A DNA stretch of 64,000 bases from Brachycybe producta (taxonomy: Eukaryota; Arthropoda; Diplopoda; Playtdesmida; Andrognathidae). A model generated the notes under the pieces. That model had not been told where the DNA came from and searched no databases. It saw only the letters and a list, made by a program, of their open reading frames with translations. A program made the position numbers and the translations under genes. Location of the stretch: the NCBI GenBank assembly GCA_036925085.1, contig JAUPFP010000198.1, forward strand, positions 20,122 through 84,121, given 5' to 3'. The first letter of the stretch is position 1. Every line of letters starts with the position of its first letter. This document shows positions 1 to 12,600 of this stretch, in pieces.

Positions 1-1500
1 GATGAATTTGAAGTTGAGGTTGAAGTTGAAATTGAATTTGAAGTTGAAGTTAAAGTTGAAGTTGATGAAGTTGTTGTTGAAGTTGCAGTTGAAGTTGAAG
101 TTGAAGTTGAACTTGAAGTTGAAGTTGATGTTGATGTTGAAGTTAAAGTCGAATTTAATGTTGAAGTTGAAGATGAAGTTAAAGGTGAATTTGAAGTTGA
201 AGTAGAAGTCAAAATTGCAGTAGAAGTTAAAGTTGAAATTGAATATGATATTTTAGTTGAAGGTAAAGTTGAAGTTGAAGTTGAAGTTGAAATTGAAGTT
301 GAAGTTAAAGTTTAAGTGGAAATTGAAGATGACATTGAAGTTGAAGTCATACTTGAAATTAAAGTTGATGTTGAGGTGAAGTTGAAGTTGAAGTTGAAGT
401 TGAAGTTAAAGTTGAATTTGAAGTTGAATTTGAAGTTGAATTTGAAGTTGAATTTGAAGTTGAATTTGAAGATGAAGTTAAAGTTAAAGTTGAAGTTGAG
501 GTTGAAGTTGTTGTTGAAGTTGTAGTTGAAGATGAAATTAAAATTAAAGTTGACGTCGAAGTCAAAAATTGCAGTTGAAGTTAAAGTTGAAATTGAATAT
601 GATATTTTAGTTGAAGGTAAAGTTGAAGTTGAAGTTGAAGTTGAAATTGAAATTGAAGTTGAAGTTAAAGTTTCAGTTGAAATTGAAGATGACATTGAAG
701 TTGAAGGTTGAAGTTGAAATTGAAGTTAATTTTGAAATTGGAGTTGAAGTTGAAGATACAAGTTAAAGTTGAAATTGAAAGATGAATTTGAAGTTGAGGT
801 TGCAGATGAAATTGAATTTGAAGTTGAAGTTAAAAAAGAAGTTGATGTTGAAGTTGAAGTTAAAGTTGAAGTTGAGGTTGAAGTTGTTGTTGAAGTTGTA
901 GTTGAAGTTGAAGTTGAAGTTGAAGTTGAAGTTGAAGTTGAAAATGATGATGAAATTGAAATTGAATTTGAAGTTGAGGTTGAAGTTGTAATGGAAGTTG
1001 AAGATGATGTTGATGTTAAAGTTATTGTAGAAGTTGAAGTTGAATATGAAGTTAAAATTGAAGTTTATGTTTAAGTTGCAGTTGAATTAAAGATAAAATT
1101 GAAGTTAAATTTGAAGTTGAGGTTGAAGTTGCAGTTGAAGTAAAAATTGAAGTTGAAGTTAAGTTGAAGTTGAAGTTGAAGTTATAGTTGAAGTTGAGGT
1201 TGATGTTGTTGTTGAAGTTTTAGTTGAAGATAAAGTTGAAGTTGAAGTTGAAAATAAATTTGAAGTTGAATTTGAAGTTGAAGTTAAAGTTAAAGTTGAA
1301 TTTGAAGATGAATTTGAAGTTGAGGTTGAAGTTGAAATTGAATTTGAAGTTGAAGTTAAAGTTGAAGTTGACATTGAATTTAAATTTGAAATTGAAGTTG
1401 AAGTTGAATTTGAAGTTGAAGTTGATGTTAATGTTGAAGTTAAAGTCGAATTTAATGTTGAAGTTGAAGATGAAGTTAAAGGTGAATTTGAAGTTGAAGT
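1..1500. repeat. Type 1 satellite block
   Basis: GAAGTT-dominated hexamer with landmark modules such as GATATTTTAGTTGAAGGTAA (at 248-267 and 601-620) and GTTTATGTTTAAGTTGCAG (1063-1081). The part before about 950 matches pieces of 34.7-37.3 kb with deletions between them; the part after it matches 40.6 kb onward. Confidence 0.7.
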
Positions 1501-3040
1501 AGAAGTTGAAATTGAAGTTGAAGTTGAAGTTGACATTGAATTTAAATTTGAAATTGAAGTTGAAGTTGAATTTGAAGTTGAACTTGAAAGTGAAGTTGAA
1601 GTTGAAGTTGAAGTTAAGTTGAAGTTCAAGTTAAGTTTGAATATTGAAGTTGAAGTTGTAATTGAAGTTGAAATTGAAGTTAAAATTGAAGTTGAAATTG
1701 AAGTTGAAATTGAAGTTGAAATTGAAGTTGAAATTGACATTGAAATTGAAGTTGAAATTGAAGATGAAATTGAAGTTGAAATTGAAGTTGAATTTGAAGT
1801 TGAAATTGAAGTTGAAATTGAAGTTGCAATTGAAGTTGAAATTGAAGTTGAAATTGAAGTTAAAATTGAAGTTGAATTTGAAGTTGAAGTTGAAGTTAAA
1901 ATTGAAGTTGAATTTGAAGTTGAAGTTGAAGTTGAATTTGAAGTTGAACTTGAAAGTGAAGTTGAAGTTGAAGTTGAAGTTAAGTTGAAGTTCAAGTTAA
2001 GTTTGAATATTGAAGTTGAAGTTGTAATTGAAGTTGAAATTGAAGTTAAAATTGAAGTTGAAATTGAAGTTGAATTTGACATTGAAATTGAAGTTGAAAT
2101 TGAAGATGAAATTGAAGTTGAAGTTGAAGTTGAAATTGAAGTTGAAATTGAAGTTGAAATTGAAGTTGAAATTGAAGTTGAAATTTAAGTTAAAATTGAA
2201 GTTGAAATTGAAGTTGAAATTGAAGTTGAAATTGAAGTTGAAATTGAAGTTGAAATTGAAGTTGAAATGGAAGTTGAAAGTGAAGTTCAAGTTGAAGTTG
2301 AAGTTAAGTTGAAGTTCTAGTTAAGTTTGAATATTGAGTTCAAGTTGTAATTGAAGTTGAAATTGAAGTTAAAAATGAAGTTGAAATTGACATTGAAATT
2401 GAAGTTGAAATTGAAGTTAAAATTGAAGTTGAATTTGAAGTTGAAGTTGAAGTTAAAATTGAAGTTGAATTTGAAGTTGAAGTTGAAGTTGAATTTGAAG
2501 TTGAACTTGAAAGTGAAGTTGAAGTTGAAGTTGAAGTTAAGTTGAAGTTCAAGTTAAGTTTGAATATTGAAGTTGAAGTTGTAATTGAAGTTGAAATTGA
2601 AATTGAAATTCAAGTTAAAATTGAAATTAAAATTGAAGTTGAAATTGAAGTTTAAGTTTAATTGAAGTTAAGTTTAATTGAAGTTAAAGTTGAAGATGAA
2701 TTTGAAGTTGAACTTGATAGTGAAGTTGAAGTTGAAGTTGAAGTTAAGTTGAAGATGAATTTAAAGTTGAACTTGAAAGTGAAGTTGAAGTTAAAGTTGA
2801 AGTTAAGTTGAAGTTGAAGTTAAGTTTGGAATTGAAGTTTAAGTTGAATTTTAAATTAAAATTGAAGTTGAAATTGAAGTTGAAATTGAAGTTGAAATTG
2901 AAGTTGAAATGGAAGTTGAAAGTGAAGTTGAAGTTGAAGTTGAAGTTAAGTTGAAGTTCAAGTTAAGTTTGAATATTGAGTTCAAGTTGTAATTGAAGTT
3001 GAAATTGAAGTTAAAATTGAAGTTGAAATTGAAGTTGAAG
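1501..3040. repeat. Type 2 satellite block
   Basis: Rich in the 12-bp unit GAAATTGAAGTT, with landmarks GTTCAAGTTAAGTTTGAATA (from 1625, 1989, 2548 and 2957) and GAACTTGAAAGTGAAG. Landmark spacing is irregular (roughly 340-410 bp), so this is a degenerate higher-order pattern. Confidence 0.7.
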
Positions 3041-4925
3041 TTGAAGTTAAAGTTTCAGTTGAAATTGAAGATGACATTGAAGTTGAAGTTGAAATTGAAG
3101 TTGATCTTGAAGTTGAAGTTGATGTTGAGTTTGAAGTTGTTGTGGAAGTTGAAATTGAAGATAAAGTTGTAGTTGAAGTTGAAGTTGAAGCTGAAATTGA
3201 AGATGAAATTGAAGTTGAATTTGAAGTTGAGGTTGGAGTTGAAATACAAGTTGAAGTTGAAGTTAAAGTAGAAGTTGATGTTGAAGTTGTAGTTAAAGTT
3301 GAAGTTGAAGTTGAAGTTATAGTTGAAGTTGAGGTTGAAGTTGTTGTTGAAGTTGTAGTTGAAGATAAAGTTGAAGTTGAAGTTGAAGTTGAAAATAAAT
3401 TTGAAGTTGAATTTGAAGTTGAAGTTAAAGTTAAAGTTGAATTTGAAGATACATTTGAAGTTGAGGTTGAAGTTGTTGTTGAAGTTGTAGTTGAAGATGA
3501 AGTTGAAATTGAAGTTAAAATTGAAAATCAAATTGAAGTTGAGTTTGAAGTTGAGGTTGAAGTTGAAGTTAAAATTGAAATTGAAGTTAAAGTTGAAGTC
3601 AAAGTTATAGTTGATGTTGATGTTGAAGTTGAAGTTGAAGTTGAAGTTGCAATTGAAGTTGAAGTTGAAGTTGAAGTTGAAGTTGAAGTTGAATTCGAAG
3701 TCGAAGTCGAAGTCAAAATTGCAGTTGAAGTTAAAGTTGAAATTGGATATGATATTTTAGTTGAAGGTAAAGTTGAAGTTGAAGTTGAAGTTGAAGTTGA
3801 AGTTGAAGCTGAAATTGAAGATGAAATTGAAGTTGAATTTGAAGTTGAGGTTGAAGTTGTACTTGAAGTTGAAGATGATGTTGAGGTTAAAGTTATTGTA
3901 GAAGTTGAAGTTGAATATGAAGTTAAAATTGAAGTTTATGTTTAAGTTGCAGTTGAATTAAATATAAAATTGAAGTTGAATTTGAAGTTGCAGTTGAAGT
4001 TGAATATGAAATTAAAGTTGAATTTGAAGTTTAGGTTGACATTGAAGTTGAAGTTAAAATTGAAGTTGAAGTTAAGTTGAAGATGACATTGAAGTTGGGG
4101 TTGATGTAGGAGTTGAAGTTGAAGTTGAAGTTGGAGATCAAATTGAAGTGGAATTTGAAGTTGAGGTTGAAGTTGAATTTGAAGCTGAAGTTGAAGTTAA
4201 AGTAGAAGTCGATGTTGACATTGAAGTTAAAGTTGAAATTGAAGTTGAAGTTAAAACTAAAGTTGAACTTGAAGTTGAATTTGAAGTTGAGGTTGAAGTT
4301 GAAATTGAATTTGAAGTTGAAGTTAAAGTAGAAGTTGATGTTGAAGATGAAGTTAAAGTTGAAGTTGAGGTTGAAGTTGAGGTTGAAGTTGAGGTTGAAG
4401 TTGTTGTTAAAGTTGTAGTTGAAGATGAAGTTGAAATTGAAGTTAAAATTGAAGTCGAAGTTATAGTTGATGTTGAAGTTGAAGTTGAAGTTGAAGATGA
4501 AGTTGAAATTGAAGTTGAAGTTGAAGTTGAAGTTGAATTCGAAGTCGAAGTCAAAGTCAAAATTGCAGTTGAAGTTAAAGTTGAAATTAAATATGATATT
4601 TTAGTTGAAGGTAAAGTTGAAGTTGAAGTCGAAGTTGAAATTGAAGTTGAAGTTGAAGTTAAAGTTTCAGTTGAAATTGAAGATGACATTGAAGTTGAAG
4701 TTGAAATTGAAATTGATCTTGAAGTTGATGTTGAGGTTGAAGTTGTTGTTGAAGTTGAAATTGAAGATGAAGTTGAAGTTGAAGTTGAAGTTGAAGCTGA
4801 AATTGAAGATGAAATTGAAGTTAAGTTGAAGATGATATTGACGTTGGGGTTGATGTAGGAGTTGAAGTTGAAGTTGGAGATGAATATGATATTTTAGTTG
4901 AAGGTAAAGTTGAAGTTGAAGTTGA
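3041..4925. repeat. Type 1 satellite block
   Basis: GAAGTT-rich block with two CpG/EcoRI modules (GAATTC at 3691 and 4535) and the module GGGGTTGATGTAGGAG (around 4096 and 4845). The homologous block in period 2 (42691-44815) is 240 bp longer because of an internal indel. Confidence 0.7.
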
Positions 4926-5215
4926 AGTTGAAATTGAAGTTAAAATTGAAGTTTAAGTTTAATTGAAGTTAAAGTTGAAGATGAATTTGAAGTTGAATTT
5001 GAAAGTGAAGTTGAAGTTGAAGTTGAAATTAAGTTGAAGTTGAAGTTAAGTTTGAAATTGAAGTTTAAGTTGAATTTGAAATTAAAATTGAAGTTGAAAT
5101 TGAAGTTGAAATTGAAGTTGAAATTGAAGTTGAAATTGAAGTTGAAATTGAAGTTAAAATTGAAGTTGCATTTGAAGTTGAAGTTGAAGTTGAATTTGAA
5201 GTTGAACTTGAAGAT
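4926..5215. repeat. Short type 2 satellite block
   Basis: GAAATTGAAGTT-type stretch. It contains the uninterrupted form of the retrotransposon target site (around 5047-5090: AAGTTTGAAATTGAAGTTTA and onward), which works as an empty-site paralogue. The period 2 counterpart is 18 bp shorter. Confidence 0.65.
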
Positions 5216-6465
5216 AAAGTTGAAGTTGAAGTTGAAGTTGAAGCTGAAATTGAAGATGAAATTGAAGTTGAATTTGAAGTTGAGGTTGGAGTTGAAATAG
5301 AAGTTGAAGTTGAAGTTAAAGTAGAAGTTGATGTTGAAGTTGTAGTTAAAGTTGAAGTTGAAGTTGAAGTTATAGTTGAAGTTGAGGTTGAAGTTGTTGT
5401 TGAAGTTGTAGTTGAAGATAAAGTTGAAGTTGAAGTTGAAGTTGAAAATAAATTTGAAGTTGAATTTGAAGTTGAAGTTAAAGTTAAAGTTGAATTTGAA
5501 GATACATTTGAAGTTGAGGTTGAAGTTGTTGTTGAAGTTGTAGTTGAAGATGAAGTTGAAATTGAAGTTAAAATTGAAAATCAAATTGAAGTTGAGTTTG
5601 AAGGTGAGGTTGAAGTTGAAATTGAAGTTGAAGTTAAAATTGAAATTGAAGTTAAAGTTGAAGTCGAAGTTATAGTTGATGTTGATGTTGAAGTTGAAGT
5701 TGAAGTTGAAGTTGCAATTGAAGTTGAAGTTGAAGTTGAAGTTGAAGTTGCATTCAAAGTCGAAGTCGAAGACAAAATTGCAGTTGAAGTTAAAGTTGAA
5801 ATTGGATATGATATTTTAGTTGAAGGTAAAGTTGAAGTTGAAGTTGAAGTTGAAGTTGAAGTTGAAGCTGAAATTGAAGATGAAATTGAAGTTGAATTTG
5901 AAGTTGAGGTTGAAGTTGTACTTGAAGTTGAAGATGATGTTGAGGTTAAAGTTATTGTAGAAGTTGAAGTTGAATATGAAGTTAAAATTGAAGTTTATGT
6001 TTAAGTTGCAGTTGAATTAAATATAAAATTGAAGTTGAATTTGAAGTTGCAGTTGAAGTTGAATATGAAATTAAAGTTGAATTTGAAGTTTAGGTTGACA
6101 TTGAAGTTGAAGTTAAAATTGAAGTTGAAGTTAAGTTGAAGATGACATTGAAGTTGGGGTTGATGTAGGAGTTGAAGTTGAAGTTGAAGTTGGAGATCAA
6201 ATTGAAGTGGAATTTGAAGTTGAGGTTGAAGTTGAATTTGAAGCTGAAGTTGAAGTTAAAGTAGAAGTCGATGTTGACATTGAAGTTAAAGTTGAAATTG
6301 AAGTTGAAGTTATAGTTGAAGTTGAGGTTGAAGCTGAAATTGAAGATGAAATTGAAGTTAAGTTGAAGATGACATTGACGTTGGGGTTGATGTAGGAGTT
6401 GAAGTTGAAGTTGGAGATGAATATGATATTTTAGTTGAAGGTAAAGTTGAAGTTGAAGTTGAAGT
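5216..6465. repeat. Type 1 satellite block
   Basis: GAAGTT-rich with the usual type 1 landmarks. Its CpG module (around 5750-5775) is a variant in which the EcoRI site is lost (ATTCAAAGTCGAAG). Confidence 0.65.
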
Positions 6466-9400
6466 TGAAATTGAAGTTAAAATTGAAGTTTAAGTTTAAT
6501 TGAAGTTAAAGTTGAAGATGAATTTGAAGTTGAATTTGAAAGTGAAGTTGAAGTTGAAGTTGAAATTAAGTTGAAGTTGAAGTTAAGTTTGAAATTGAAG
6601 TTTAAGTTGAATTTGAAATTAAAATTGAAGTTGAAATTGAAGTTGAAATTGAAGTTGAAATTGAAGTTGAAATTGAAGTTAAAATTGAAGTTGCATTTGA
6701 AGTTGAAGTTGAAGTTGAATTTGAAGTTGAACTTGAAAGTGAAGTTGAAGTTGAAGTTGAAGTTAAGTTGAAGTTCAAGTTAAGTTTGAATATTGAAGTT
6801 GAAGTTGTAATTGAAGTTGAAATTGAAGTTAAAATTGAAGTTGAAATTGAAGTTGAAATTGAAGTTGAAATTGAAGTTGAAGTTGAAGTTGAAAATGAAG
6901 TTGAAATTGAAGTTGAAATTGAAGTTGAAATTGAAGATGAAATTGGAGTTGAAATTGAAGTTGAAATTGAAGTTGAAATTGAAGTTGAAATTGAAGTTGA
7001 AAGTGAAGTTGAAATTGAAGTTGAAATTGAAGTTAAAATTGAAGTTTAAGTTTAATTGAAGTTTAAGTTTAATTGAAGTTAAAGTTGAAGATGAATTTGA
7101 AGTTGAACTTGAAAGTGAAGTTGAAGTTGAAGTTGAAGTTAAGTTGAAGATGAATTTAAAGTTGAACTTGAAAGTGAAGTTGAAGTTAAAGTTGAAGTTA
7201 AGTTGAAGTTGAAGTTAAGTTTGGAATTGAAGTTTAAGTTGAATTTGAAATTAAAATTGAAGTTGAAATTGAAGTTGAAATTGAAGTTGAAATTGAAGTT
7301 GAAATTGAAGTTGAAAGTGAAGTTGAAGTTGAAGTTGAAGTTAAGTTGAAGTTGAAGTTAAGTTTGGAATTGAAGTTTAAGTTGAATTTGAAATTAAAAT
7401 TGAAGTTGAAATTGAAGTTGAAATTGAAGTTAAAATTGAAGTTGAAATTGAAGTTGAAGTTGAAGTTAAAGTTTCAGTTGAAATTGAAGATGACATTGAA
7501 GTTGAAGTTGAAATTGAAGTTGATCTTGAAGTTGAAGATGATGTTGAGGTTAAAGTTATTGTAGAAGTTGAAGTTGAATATGAAGTTAAAATTGAAGTTT
7601 ATGTTTAAGTTGCAGTTGAATTAAATATAAAATTGAAGTTAAATTTGAAGTTAAGGTTGAAGTTGCAGTTGAAGTAAAAATTGAAGTTGAAGTTAAGTTG
7701 AAGATGACATTGAAGTTGGGGTTGATGTAGGAGTTGAAGTTGGAGATGAAATTGAAGTTGAATTTGAAGTTGAGGTTGGAGTTGAAATAGAAGTTGAAGT
7801 TGAAGTTAAAGTAGAAGTTGATGTTGAAGTTGTAGTTAAAGTTGAAGTTGAAGTTGAAGTTATAGTTGAAGTTGAGGTTGAAGTTGTTGTTGAAGTTGTA
7901 GTTGAAGATAAAGTTGAAGTTGAAGTTGAAGTTGAAAATTAATTTGAAGTTGAATTTGAAGTTGAAGTTAAAGTTAAAGTTGAATTTGAAGATACATTTG
8001 AAGTTGAGGTTGAAGTTGTTGTTGAAGTTGTAGTTGAAGATGAAGTTGAAATTGAAGTTAAAATTGAAAATCAAATTGAAGTTGAGTTTGAAGTTGAGGT
8101 TGAAGTTGAAATTGAAGTTGAAGTTAAAATTGAAATTGAAGTTAAAGTTGAAGTCGAAGTTATAGTTGATGTTGATGTTGAAGTTGAAGTTGAAGTTGAA
8201 GTTGAAGTTGCAATTGAAGTTGAAGTTGAAGTTGAAGTTGAAGTTGAAGTTGAATTCGAAGTCGAAGTCGAAGTCAAAATTGCAGTTGAAGTTAAAGTTG
8301 AAATTGAATATGATATTTTAGTTGAAGGTAAAGTTGAAGTTGAAGTTGAAGTTGAAAATGAAGTTGAAGTTGAAGTTAAAGTTTCAGTTGAAATTGAAGA
8401 TGACATTGAAGTTGAAGTTGAAATTGAAGTTGATCTTGAAGTTGAAGTTGATGTTGAGTTTGAAGTTGTTGTTGAAGTTGAAATTGAAGATGAAGTTGAA
8501 GTTGAAGTTGAAGTTGAAGCTGAAATTGAAGATGAAATTGAAGTTGAATTTGAAGTTGAGGTTGAAGTTGTACTTGAAGTTGAAGATGATGTTGAGGTTA
8601 AAGTTATTGTAGAAGTTGAAGTTGAATATGAAGTTAAAATTGAAGTTTATGTTTAAGTTGCAGTTGAATTAAATATAAAATTGAAGTTGAATTTGAAGTT
8701 GAGGTTGAAGTTGAATTTAAAATTGAAGTTTAAGTTTAAGTTGCAGTTGAAGTTGAATATGAAATTAAAGTTGAATTTGAAGTTTAGGTTGACATTGAAA
8801 TTGAAGTTAAAATTGAAGTTGAAGTTAAGTTGAAGATGACATTGAAGTTGGGGTTGATGTAGGAGTTGAAGTTGAAGTTGAAGTTGGAGATCAAATTGAA
8901 GTGGAATTTGAAGTTGAGGTTGAAGTTGAATTTGAAGCTGAAGTTGAAGTTAAAGTAGAAGTCGATGTTGACATTGAAGTTAAAGTTGAAATTGAAGTTG
9001 AAGTTATAGTTGAAGTTGAGGTTGAAGTTTTTGTTGAAGTTGTAGTTGAAAATGAAGTTGAAGTGGAAGTTGAAGTTGTAGTTGAAGATGAAGTTGAAAT
9101 TGAAGTTAAAATTGAAAATCAAATTGAAGTTGAATTTGAAGTTGAGGTTGAAGTTGAAATTGAAGTTGAAGTTAAAATTGAAATTGAAGTTAAAGTTGAA
9201 GTCGAAGTTATAGTTGATGTTGAAGTTGAAGTTGAAGTTGAAGATGAAGTTGAAATTGAAGTTGAAGTTGAAGTTGAAGTTGAATTCGAAGTCAAAGTCA
9301 AAGTCAAAATTGCAGTTGAAGTTAAAGTTGAAATTAAATATGATATTTTAGTTGAAGGTAAAGTTGAAGTTGAAGTCGAAATTGAAATTGAAGTTGAAGT

Positions 9401-9521
9401 TGAAGTTAAAGTTTCAGTTGAAATTGAAGATGACATTGAAGTTGAAGTTGAAATTGAAATTGATCTTGAAGTTGATGTTGAGGTTGAAGTTGTTGTTGAA
9501 GTTGAAATTGAAGATGAAGTT
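6300..9521. repeat. 3,222-bp tandem segment, unit 1
   Basis: Sequence from about 6300 recurs 3,222 bp downstream: for example 6571-7049 matches 9793-10271 and 7346-8612 matches 10568-11834. It contains one type 2 block and one type 1 block, so it is a satellite-of-satellites unit. Period 2 has a single unit here (about 46.2-49.4 kb). Boundaries are good to a few tens of bp. Confidence 0.85.
6466..7465. repeat. Type 2 satellite block
   Basis: GAAATTGAAGTT-rich block, part of unit 1 of the 3,222-bp tandem segment. It contains the landmark GTTCAAGTTAAGTTTGAATA near 6773. Confidence 0.65.
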
Positions 9522-9690
9522 GAAGTTGAAGTTATAGTTGAAGTTGAGGTTGAAGCTGAAATTGAAGATGAAATTGAAGTTAAGTTGAAGATGACATTGA
9601 CGTTGGGGTTGATGTAGGAGTTGAAGTTGAAGTTGGAGATGAATATGATATTTTAGTTGAAGGTAAAGTTGAAGTTGAAGTTGAAGTTGA
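7466..9690. repeat. Type 1 satellite block
   Basis: GAAGTT-rich block with CpG/EcoRI modules at 8252 and 9282, two GGGGTTGATGTAGGAG modules (around 7718 and 8850) and the GTTTATGTTTAAGTTGCAG module (around 7595 and 8645). Confidence 0.65.
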
Positions 9691-12600
9691 AATTGAAGTT
9701 AAAATTGAAGTTTAAGTTTAATTGAAGTTAAAGTTGAAGATGAATTTGAAGTTGAATTTGAAAGTGAAGTTGAAGTTGAAGTTGAAATTAAGTTGAAGTT
9801 GAAGTTAAGTTTGAAATTGAAGTTTAAGTTGAATTTGAAATTAAAATTGAAGTTGAAATTGAAGTTGAAATTGAAGTTGAAATTGAAGTTGAAATTGAAG
9901 TTAAAATTGAAGTTGCATTTGAAGTTGAAGTTGAAGTTGAATTTGAAGTTGAACTTGAAAGTGAAGTTGAAGTTGAAGTTGAAGTTAAGTTGAAGTTCAA
10001 GTTAAGTTTGAATATTGAAGTTGAAGTTGTAATTGAAGTTGAAATTGAAGTTAAAATTGAAGTTGAAATTGAAGTTGAAATTGAAGTTGAAATTGAAGTT
10101 GAAGTTGAAGTTGAAAATGAAGTTGAAATTGAAGTTGAAATTGAAGTTGAAATTGAAGATGAAATTGGAGTTGAAATTGAAGTTGAAATTGAAGTTGAAA
10201 TTGAAGTTGAAATTGAAGTTGAAAGTGAAGTTGAAATTGAAGTTGAAATTGAAGTTAAAATTGAAGTTTAAGTTTAATTGAAGTTTAAGTTTAATTGAAG
10301 TTAAAGTTGAAGATGAATTTGAAGTTGAACTTGAAAGTGAAGTTGAAGTTGAAGTTGAAGTTAAGTTGAAGATGAATTTAAAGTTGAACTTGAAAGTGAA
10401 GTTGAAGTTAAAGTTGAAGTTAAGTTGAAGTTGAAGTTAAGTTTGGAATTGAAGTTTAAGTTGAATTTGAAATTAAAATTGAAGTTGAAATTGAAGTTGA
10501 AATTGAAGTTGAAATTGAAGTTGAAATTGAAGTTGAAAGTGAAGTTGAAGTTGAAGTTGAAGTTAAGTTGAAGTTGAAGTTAAGTTTGGAATTGAAGTTT
10601 AAGTTGAATTTGAAATTAAAATTGAAGTTGAAATTGAAGTTGAAATTGAAGTTAAAATTGAAGTTGAAATTGAAGTTGAAGTTGAAGTTAAAGTTTCAGT
10701 TGAAATTGAAGATGACATTGAAGTTGAAGTTGAAATTGAAGTTGATCTTGAAGTTGAAGATGATGTTGAGGTTAAAGTTATTGTAGAAGTTGAAGTTGAA
10801 TATGAAGTTAAAATTGAAGTTTATGTTTAAGTTGCAGTTGAATTAAATATAAAATTGAAGTTAAATTTGAAGTTAAGGTTGAAGTTGCAGTTGAAGTAAA
10901 AATTGAAGTTGAAGTTAAGTTGAAGATGACATTGAAGTTGGGGTTGATGTAGGAGTTGAAGTTGGAGATGAAATTGAAGTTGAATTTGAAGTTGAGGTTG
11001 GAGTTGAAATAGAAGTTGAAGTTGAAGTTAAAGTAGAAGTTGATGTTGAAGTTGTAGTTAAAGTTGAAGTTGAAGTTGAAGTTATAGTTGAAGTTGAGGT
11101 TGAAGTTGTTGTTGAAGTTGTAGTTGAAGATAAAGTTGAAGTTGAAGTTGAAGTTGAAAATTAATTTGAAGTTGAATTTGAAGTTGAAGTTAAAGTTAAA
11201 GTTGAATTTGAAGATACATTTGAAGTTGAGGTTGAAGTTGTTGTTGAAGTTGTAGTTGAAGATGAAGTTGAAATTGAAGTTAAAATTGAAAATCAAATTG
11301 AAGTTGAGTTTGAAGTTGAGGTTGAAGTTGAAATTGAAGTTGAAGTTAAAATTGAAATTGAAGTTAAAGTTGAAGTCGAAGTTATAGTTGATGTTGATGT
11401 TGAAGTTGAAGTTGAAGTTGAAGTTGAAGTTGCAATTGAAGTTGAAGTTGAAGTTGAAGTTGAAGTTGAAGTTGAATTCGAAGTCGAAGTCGAAGTCAAA
11501 ATTGCAGTTGAAGTTAAAGTTGAAATTGAATATGATATTTTAGTTGAAGGTAAAGTTGAAGTTGAAGTTGAAGTTGAAAATGAAGTTGAAGTTGAAGTTA
11601 AAGTTTCAGTTGAAATTGAAGATGACATTGAAGTTGAAGTTGAAATTGAAGTTGATCTTGAAGTTGAAGTTGATGTTGAGTTTGAAGTTGTTGTTGAAGT
11701 TGAAATTGAAGATGAAGTTGAAGTTGAAGTTGAAGTTGAAGCTGAAATTGAAGATGAAATTGAAGTTGAATTTGAAGTTGAGGTTGAAGTTGTACTTGAA
11801 GTTGAAGATGATGTTGAGGTTAAAGTTATTGTAGAAGTTGAAGTTGAATATGAAGTTAAAATTGAAGTTTATGTTTAAGTTGCAGTTGAATTAAATATAA
11901 AATTGAAGTTGAATTTGAAGTTGAGGTTGAAGTTGAATTTAAAATTGAAGTTTAAGTTTAAGTTGCAGTTGAAGTTGAATATGAAATTAAAGTTGAATTT
12001 GAAGTTTAGGTTGACATTGAAATTGAAGTTAAAATTGAAGTTGAAGTTAAGTTGAAGATGACATTGAAGTTGGGGTTGATGTAGGAGTTGAAGTTGAAGT
12101 TGAAGTTGGAGATCAAATTGAAGTGGAATTTGAAGTTGAGGTTGAAGTTGAATTTGAAGCTGAAGTTGAAGTTAAAGTAGAAGTCGATGTTGACATTGAA
12201 GTTAAAGTTGAAATTGAAGTTGAAGTTATAGTTGAAGTTGAGGTTGAAGTTTTTGTTGAAGTTGTAGTTGAAAATGAAGTTGAAGTGGAAGTTGAAGTTG
12301 TAGTTGAAGATGAAGTTGAAATTGAAGTTAAAATTGAAAATCAAATTGAAGTTGAATTTGAAGTTGAGGTTGAAGTTGAAATTGAAGTTGAAGTTAAAAT
12401 TGAAATTGAAGTTAAAGTTGAAGTCGAAGTTATAGTTGATGTTGAAGTTGAAGTTGAAGTTGAAGATGAAGTTGAAATTGAAGTTGAAGTTGAAGTTGAA
12501 GTTGAATTCGAAGTCAAAGTCAAAGTCAAAATTGCAGTTGAAGTTAAAGTTGAAATTAAATATGATATTTTAGTTGAAGGTAAAGTTGAAGTTGAAGTCG

